The notes under the pieces were generated by a model, which was given only the letters and a program-made list of their open reading frames with translations, did no database searches and was not told the DNA's origin. Below are positions 6,701-10,755 of a stretch of DNA of 10,755 nt, in pieces. Source of the stretch: Cerioporus squamosus. Taxonomy: Eukaryota > Basidiomycota > Agaricomycetes > Polyporales > Polyporaceae. Position 1 is the first letter of the stretch. Every line of letters starts with the position of its first letter. Location: the NCBI GenBank assembly GCA_022592435.1, contig JABYQS010000948.1, positions 1-10,755 on the forward strand, written 5' to 3'. A program made the position numbers and the translations under genes.

Positions 6701-9354
6701 ACCAGATCATCTATATCCCTGGTATGTGTGCTCAGTGTCTATGTATGGACTTCGAACAACCTGATCTCACCTCCTTCCGCAGTACATTCCTTGAAAGAAG
6801 TACGACTACGTCTTCAATCTCGATTGCCGCCGATGCTGACACATTCACCAGACGATGCTCCTCGAGTGCATGGACTACCAGCATCTGACGAAGGTGAGCC
6901 ACCACGCCTTGTTCGTTCGTAAATAGGGTGTTCACTTGTGTCGTTACAGGACCGCTCCCTCGGATACACAGAGCTCAAGGTTTCCGATCTAGCTGTTCCA
7001 AACGCTGCAGAGAGCGGCGAATTCCTATACCAGTCCACCGGCAAGCGTGAGGCTGAAGAGCCGCTCAGGCTCGGAAACGGCGCATTCAAGGGCAAGTTGC
7101 ACTACGTGGCTGAGTTCGTGCCTGCGTACGCTGTGCGCGGCATCCGCTTCGACTCTGGTCCGAGCGAGCTGGAGCAGGCAGCAGAGCGTACCGGAGCAAC
7201 ATCACCAAACAGCGACGCGGGCGGTACCGTGCACGACGAGACTGACTCTGAAGACGAGGGCGGTGTACCGGACGGCCTCACTGTTGCGGAGCCCGTCGGT
7301 GAGGACGAGGTCGCAAACGGAGAGCTTGGCCACAGGAAGACGAAGTCCACAGACACCACTGCATCGGCGCGGACCACGGGTACCGTGAACACAACAGGTA
7401 CGACCGCGGACGAGAAGCGACCCGAGGAGCAAGGCATCGAGATGAGCAAGGAGGAGCTGCTCAAGCACCGTACGTGTCTCCAGCTTTCATCGTTATGACG
7501 CCCAATTACTGACATCTCCCTACCACAGAGGCCGGTATCATCATCTTCAATGTGATATCCGGACGTCTGCACAAGAAGGCTCGCCTCGAAGTCCTGCTCG
7601 ACGATGCTTACTGGCCAGCGTTCAGCACCGTCCGTGCGCGCAGCACGAACGCGAACTGGGAGTACATTGGAGAAGGCGTCGTCAAGGAACTCGACTTCAG
7701 TCGCGTGTGGCTACGTCTGAATGAGGCGGACGAAGGCGACAAGGACGACATCATCGCTGAGTGGAAGGGCGATGCGAAGGCGTTCCTGGAAAGGACTCTG
7801 GTGCGTGACGGCTTTTGGTCATGTACGCTTGCAGCTGACGTGGGGTTGCAGGATGGTCCCCAAGAGTTCACGCTTGTGGACCCAGATGACGAGGACAGGC
7901 AGTCTACCATTAAAATCGAGGCCCGGTACTTGCCCGTGCCTATCAAGCTCGAGGCGAGGGAGAGTGTCAACAGTGCGTCAATGTGGACTATCAGTGCTAA
8001 GTTGTCACTGATGTCTCTGTACAGACCAGGGTCTCTTGCGCGTAGATCTACTTGGTGGCCACAACATCCATGGCATCGACCGAGGAGGTAAGACCGCTGC
8101 TTTGAGTGCCATTTGCCATAATCTGACAAGTTGTTCAACAGGCAAATCTGATCCGTTCGTCGTCTTCCAACTCAACGGTCAGCGTGTGTATAAGTCGCAG
8201 ACGAAGAAGAAGACGCTCAACCCCGAGTGGAACGAGAACTTCGTCGTGCAAGTGGTAAGTTCCCATCCGTTCCCTCACGAGTCTCTCGCTAATTGTTGCC
8301 TTGAAAGCCTTCGCGTGCAGGTTCCGACTTCACACTTGAAGTGTTCGACTGGAATCAGATCGAGCAAGCCAAGAGTCTGGGTGCATGCAAGATCGACCTG
8401 GAGAGCCTTGAGCCTTTCACCGCTGTGGAACGCACCCTCGCTCTTTCTTCAGCCAAGCATGGCGACAAGGGCGAGGTTCGTGTCCGCCTTCTCTTCACCC
8501 CGGAGATCATCGTGAAGTCGCGGAAGAACACGTCCACTTTTACCACTGCTGGCCGCGCTATGACGCAGATCGGTCACCTCCCTGTGGGCGCTGGCAAGGG
8601 TGTCATCCACGGTGTCACTGGCGTCTTCAAGCGTCGCAACAGCAGCAGTTCGGAGTCATCAGACGGGCGTCGTGAACTCCCCGCAGGGGTTGTCTCGAAG
8701 CAGGTTGACTATGCGGCTGAGAGTGACGCCGCGGCCTTCCCTGCGTCCGCACCGACTGGCAACACAGAACCGGGGACTTTGCGGGTTGTCGTGAACGATG
8801 CGAAAGACCTGTCTACGGCAGATATCAAGCCTTACGTCGTCGTACGTGTTGGCGACAAGGAGTACAAGACGAAGCACGCTCACAAAACGGCTACGCCCGA
8901 ATGGTACGTCCACCGACATGTTTTGTGTGATGTGGGTGCTGAACGTGTCATAGGAACGAGTCCTTCGTGTTCTCTGCTGCCCCTGGTGTGCAGCCCAAGC
9001 TCTTTGCATGGGTTTACGACCACAAGACACTGGGGAAGGACAAACTGCTCGGTTCCGCCGAGATTGACGTGAGTATTTGGCCCTAGAATTCGTCGAACGT
9101 GGTCTCACGCAGTCCTACAGATCTGGGAGCAACTGAAGCCAGGTGAGGCGGTCCCTGCGAAAGACCTTACCATCGAACTTCGGGAAGGCCAGGGTCTCCT
9201 GCACCTACGCCTCGAGTACGACCCGGATACGCCGCTCTCCACCAAGAACTCTCGTGCGTCCCTCCACTCATTGACCGGCGGCGAGAAGGCACCTCCAATC
9301 TCTCCCTCGCGGTTCTCGCTCAGCCGACGACGCGGAGCGGACAAGGACGACTAG
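3705..9354 (+). CDS. Tricalbin: ER-anchored SMP and multi-C2 lipid-transfer tether
   Basis: Tricalbins (Tcb1-3; extended synaptotagmins in animals) sit in the ER membrane, bind the plasma membrane through C2 domains and move lipids with an SMP domain. Nineteen exons keep one frame for 1503 residues, close to the usual length: 3705-3906, 4110-4480, 4531-5226, 5281-5546, 5618-5901, 5957-6422, 6478-6505, 6563-6629, 6683-6721, 6783-6799, 6852-6893, 6950-7469, 7529-7800, 7852-7972, 8025-8087, 8142-8254, 8308-8903, 8954-9068, 9121-9354. Order: disordered N-terminus (1-140) with a Ser/Pro tract, membrane hairpin (about 186-219), SMP (249-455), C2 domains near 464-575, 608-725, 748-841, a degenerate one at 1001-1130, then 1132-1226 and 1344-1432, and a basic Ser-rich tail. 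Introns are 50-71 bases except the first (203, GC-AG). Acceptor choice is best guided by protein continuity; intron 16 uses AAAG rather than a nearby GCAG. The family call is very safe; single splice sites less so. Confidence 0.95.
3907..4109 (+). other. Intron 1 of the tricalbin gene, inferred GC-AG type
   Basis: Exon 1 ends AAAG and is followed by GCGAGT, which matches the AG|GCRAGT form of non-canonical GC donors. The acceptor TATAGCAG at 4102-4109 is preceded by a CTGAC branch-like site at 4092-4096. Splicing here makes the joined codon GAG and keeps the downstream frame open. The nearby GT (3911-3912, phase 2) cannot join any of the AG sites before the ATG at 4112 in the correct frame. 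At 203 bases it is three to four times longer than the other introns of the gene. Confidence 0.65.
4217..4321 (+). other. Pro/Ser/Thr-rich disordered tract of tricalbin
   Basis: Residues 104-138 consist largely of Pro, Ser, Thr, Ala and Gly, with spaced TP and SP dipeptides (TPTSPAWPASPTSPTSP). It precedes the membrane hairpin and so should be cytosolic. SP/TP sites are typical targets of proline-directed kinases; phosphorylation here is inference. Confidence 0.7.
4463..4614 (+). other. Predicted ER membrane hairpin of tricalbin
   Basis: Residues about 186-219 are hydrophobic and aromatic (AAMVVVAVLVTHFL, then FGFGWVFIILAFCN), followed by a basic cluster RTRRRAR at 226-232. Two short hydrophobic stretches separated by TRFHFGFG fit the hairpin that anchors tricalbins in the ER with both ends in the cytosol. 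The 50-base intron at 4481-4530 splits the first stretch. Confidence 0.8.
4702..5376 (+). other. SMP lipid-binding domain of tricalbin
   Basis: Residues about 249-455 start with the characteristic segment around SADWLNNFLDRFW and end near NVFTLNLEQML. The middle contains the expected alternating strands (PKIILNVRVGKG, HMKIRLKLMTNFPHVQLVDL) and PVFDYVLKPIGGETFGFDI. SMP domains form a hydrophobic tube that carries glycerolipids between ER and plasma membrane. One intron (5227-5280) interrupts it after residue 423. Confidence 0.9.
5401..5807 (+). other. First C2 domain of tricalbin
   Basis: Residues about 464-575 begin GVLQVTIQGARDLKG and contain RPDPFVSL (D490), SNPTWMETKF and KVLDYNDH (D538, D541). 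Some calcium-coordinating Asp positions are present, but the first Asp of loop 1 is not obvious, so calcium binding may be partial. Intron 5547-5617 interrupts it. Confidence 0.88.
5959..6312 (+). other. Second C2 domain of tricalbin
   Basis: Residues about 608-725 start VGIVRLTVHQAKDLDSS. The usual DP in loop 1 is LNP here (N632 where Asp is common), while loop 3 is acid-rich (IDDRDFLKDP, D682, D683, D685, D689). It lies in one uninterrupted exon. Confidence 0.88.
6379..6994 (+). other. Third C2 domain of tricalbin, split by small exons
   Basis: Residues about 748-841 begin IGVVRLWIQRATDVK and include SDPYVRV (D773), LNPEWDQ and ECMDYQHL (D820), then DRSLGYTELKVSDL. The domain is assembled across seven exons, with internal exons of only 28, 67, 39, 17 and 42 bases. 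Each junction restores the expected C2 sequence, which supports the model. Confidence 0.85.
7154..7441 (+). other. Acidic, Thr/Ser-rich linker of tricalbin
   Basis: Residues about 895-990 between the third and fourth C2 domains are low in hydrophobics and rich in Glu, Asp, Ser, Thr and Gly (for example HDETDSEDEGG and a Thr-rich block STDTTASARTTGTVNTTGTT). It reads as a long disordered hinge. Confidence 0.75.
7531..7972 (+). other. Degenerate C2-like domain of tricalbin
   Basis: Residues about 1001-1130 begin AGIIIFNVISGRLHKKARLEV, a C2-like first strand, and follow the pattern of a beta domain, but lack the Asp motifs of calcium-binding C2 domains. The segment is interrupted by the 51-base stop-free intron at 7801-7851. 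Its likely role is structural or protein binding; that is inference. Confidence 0.6.
8027..8418 (+). other. Fifth C2 domain of tricalbin, best calcium-binding candidate
   Basis: Residues about 1132-1226 begin QGLLRVDLLGGHNIHGIDRGG. Loop 1 carries D1149 and D1155 with the classic five-residue spacing before PF, followed by TLNPEWNENF and EVFDWNQ (D1203, with N1205 at the usual second Asp). Of the six C2 regions this one keeps the most canonical loop 1. Confidence 0.88.
8770..9138 (+). other. C-terminal C2 domain of tricalbin
   Basis: Residues about 1344-1432 begin PGTLRVVVNDAKDL and include TPEWNESFVF and WVYDHKTLGKDKLLG. Loop 1 reads ADIKPYV, so the Asp before Pro is Lys; calcium binding is unlikely and binding to anionic lipid is a more natural guess. 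It is followed by a Ser/Arg-rich tail ending RRRGADKDD. Confidence 0.85.
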
Positions 9355-9745
9355 AGCCATGGACTCTTAATGTAACATCATGACCGTATACGATACTTAT
9401 CGAATGGCTTCGCCACGGACGCTTCTTACTATATGACGCTCCCTATCTAGCACTCTTAGTCTCGTCGCAGTTTTCCTCTGTACATATCACAGTCGACTGT
9501 TTTGCACGCTTACGCTACCATCTCGCTTTCCAATCGATTATATCCATAACCTCAAAAGGCCTGTCTGCATCGTGCCGATTCGTGCGTGTAGAGTACTTAC
9601 AGTACGCGACACGCGGCCAAGCCTAGCCAGTTTCGTAGGCGCTTCTATTGCCAAATATGGTGCATACGTCAGTCCTTGCTGCTCGGAGTCTCGGACAACC
9701 ACCATTGCTGGCACAACGCCTTACCATCGCACATACAGAACTAGT
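9355..9745 (+). promoter_or_regulatory. Tricalbin 3' UTR and RINT1/TIP20 promoter region
   Basis: This 391-base spacer joins two genes on the same strand. AT-richer sequence right after the tricalbin stop (for example TTAATGTAACATC at 9367-9379) suits a 3' end. A CCAAT pentamer lies at 9530-9534 and a TATA-like TTATATCC at 9538-9545, about 200 bases before the next ATG. The frame of the RINT1 start is open upstream to 9572, but no ATG occurs there in frame, so translation should begin at 9746. Confidence 0.4.
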
Positions 9746-10755
9746 ATGACGTCTGTTCAGATACGCACCCTACACCAGCCGCCAAATGTGAACAAGTCTA
9801 ACTCACGCGCTCTCTCGTACCTGAACGAGACATACGAGTCTCTCGATGATCTGGACGGGGAGACGGACTTGGAGGCTCTGGTCGAGCAGGCACGGCAGAA
9901 GATGGAGGATCTCGACAGGAAGGTGCGCCATCCGCCTTCGTGCGGCGGGACGAAGTCTCATATGCCCGTCGCAGCTCAGCTTGCGCACTCCCAGTCCAGC
10001 GTAGATGCTGTCATAGCCCGGACGCGCGAGAAAGCCACAGAGCACTTGCACACAGCGCAAGAGCTCTCGCTGCTACGACATTCGCTTGCGGATGAGCTGT
10101 CGTTTCTCTCTGGGGAGTTGGTCTCGTCTCTGTCAGGACCGGAGGAGGGCCCGACGTTGTTGGAGGACTTGGAGCACTGCACCGGAGTTTGAAGGAGCTG
10201 GAGAGCGTGAAGGGATACGTGCAGGTTATTGAGCATGCGCTGAAGCTCAGGTGCGTCGTACTTCTATAATCCACTTGGACGCGCACGTACGAACGGAATA
10301 CATAGCGAAGCTGCGGTCCAGCAAGTGCGCACTCCAGCACGGTGACGGTGACGGAATACGAGAACCTGCAAGCGTTCGTTGTCTCCGTCTCCTCGGCATG
10401 CAGCAAGGTCGAAAGCGTGGCGAGTCAACCTGACCTCCATATACTTGCGTTCCTCGAGGGTGTCGTTGAGCAGACGTGGAGGGACATCAAGGGCGTTCTG
10501 TCATCGTGAGTCGCTCTGTGCCTCCTGCTATATGCACTCCTTCACGCGCTGAACCTATGCACATGTAGTACGCTCCTGGAAGCAGCGGAGAATTGAAGTG
10601 GCCGATGAAGGTCGACTATGCGTCAGTCGCACCAAACGAGCGTAAGGCATTTGAGAATGCCTTCTACAATCTCCTCAAACTTCAGTCTATGGGCGAGAAA
10701 ATCCGGGACGCATCGAAGCGGAAAGCTTCTCTAGGGAGGGCTTATCCGCTGCAAG
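9746..10755 (+). CDS. RINT1/TIP20 family protein, 5' part, with apparent frame breaks (runs off right edge)
   Basis: RINT1/Tip20 is a subunit of the Dsl1 (NRZ) complex that tethers COPI vesicles returning from Golgi to ER. The N-terminal coiled-coil region is visible: from ATG 9746, SYLNETYESLDDLDGETD, then EALVEQARQKMEDLDRK, a 57-base in-frame intron (9923-9979), the helix AHSQSSVDAVIARTREKA, and LLRHSLADELSFLSGEL. Conserved-looking segments continue in other frames: LKELESVKGYVQVIEHALKL (from 10189), TEYENLQAFVVSVSSACSKV, and later KWPMKVDYASVAPNERKAF and AYPLQ at the edge. Further introns begin at 10251 and 10506. A net -1 break at about 10175 is not solved by splicing; two more junctions, near 10338 and 10595, give the best protein only with another -1 shift, though weak AAG acceptors could avoid it. 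Either this copy is damaged or the sequence has missing bases. The family call is sound. Confidence 0.78.

Noticed and set aside
10172..10180. Programmed ribosomal frameshift as an explanation for the RINT1 frame break
   Set aside because: There is no slippery heptamer at the site, and up to two more shifts follow within 430 bases; indels or splicing are simpler explanations.
1..10755. CRISPR array, phage, toxin-antitoxin, transposon or biosynthetic cluster
   Set aside because: No regularly spaced repeats, no terminal inverted repeats or transposase-like sequence, and all recognisable genes are conserved eukaryotic housekeeping genes with spliceosomal introns.

Overview
This window is a piece of nuclear chromosome from a filamentous fungus, most likely a basidiomycete of the mushroom type (Agaricomycotina). 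The evidence is GC-rich coding sequence cut by many very short introns (most 50-70 bases) with GTRNGY-type donors, CTRAY-like branch points and YAG acceptors, together with protein sequences that read as fungal families. There are no bacterial operons, phage genes, CRISPR arrays or transposons, and I found no tRNA. All exon models were built by hand from splice signals and protein continuity, without transcripts.

Layout: (1) 1-717, minus strand, the 5' part of a HAD-fold protein of the 5'-nucleotidase-like type, leaving the window on the left. (2) 718-1399, a divergent intergenic promoter region. (3) 1400-1732, plus strand, a tentative two-exon gene for a 77-residue protein with a mitochondrial-leader-like N-terminus. 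(4) 1859-2638, plus strand, a five-exon short beta-carbonic anhydrase of 169 residues. (5) 2639-3704, about 1 kb without a convincing gene, ending in a pyrimidine-rich leader. (6) 3705-9354, plus strand, a 19-exon gene for a 1503-residue tricalbin: N-terminal disordered part, ER membrane hairpin, SMP lipid-transfer domain and six C2 or C2-like domains. (7) 9355-9745, intergenic. (8) 9746 to the right edge, plus strand, the 5' part of a RINT1/TIP20-family gene, the ER-side subunit of the Dsl1/NRZ vesicle-tethering complex.

The genes do not form an operon or an obvious pathway. Tricalbin (ER-plasma membrane contact and lipid transfer) and RINT1/TIP20 (Golgi-to-ER vesicle tethering) both act at the ER membrane, but their adjacency may be chance. 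The carbonic anhydrase and the HAD protein are general metabolism.

The points most worth a second look are a run of net -1 frame breaks in the RINT1/TIP20 gene, an inferred GC-AG intron in tricalbin, two 17-base micro-exons, two stop-free introns of length divisible by three, and the small unrecognised gene at 1400. I see no new multi-gene system here; this is mostly ordinary fungal housekeeping sequence with interesting gene structure.
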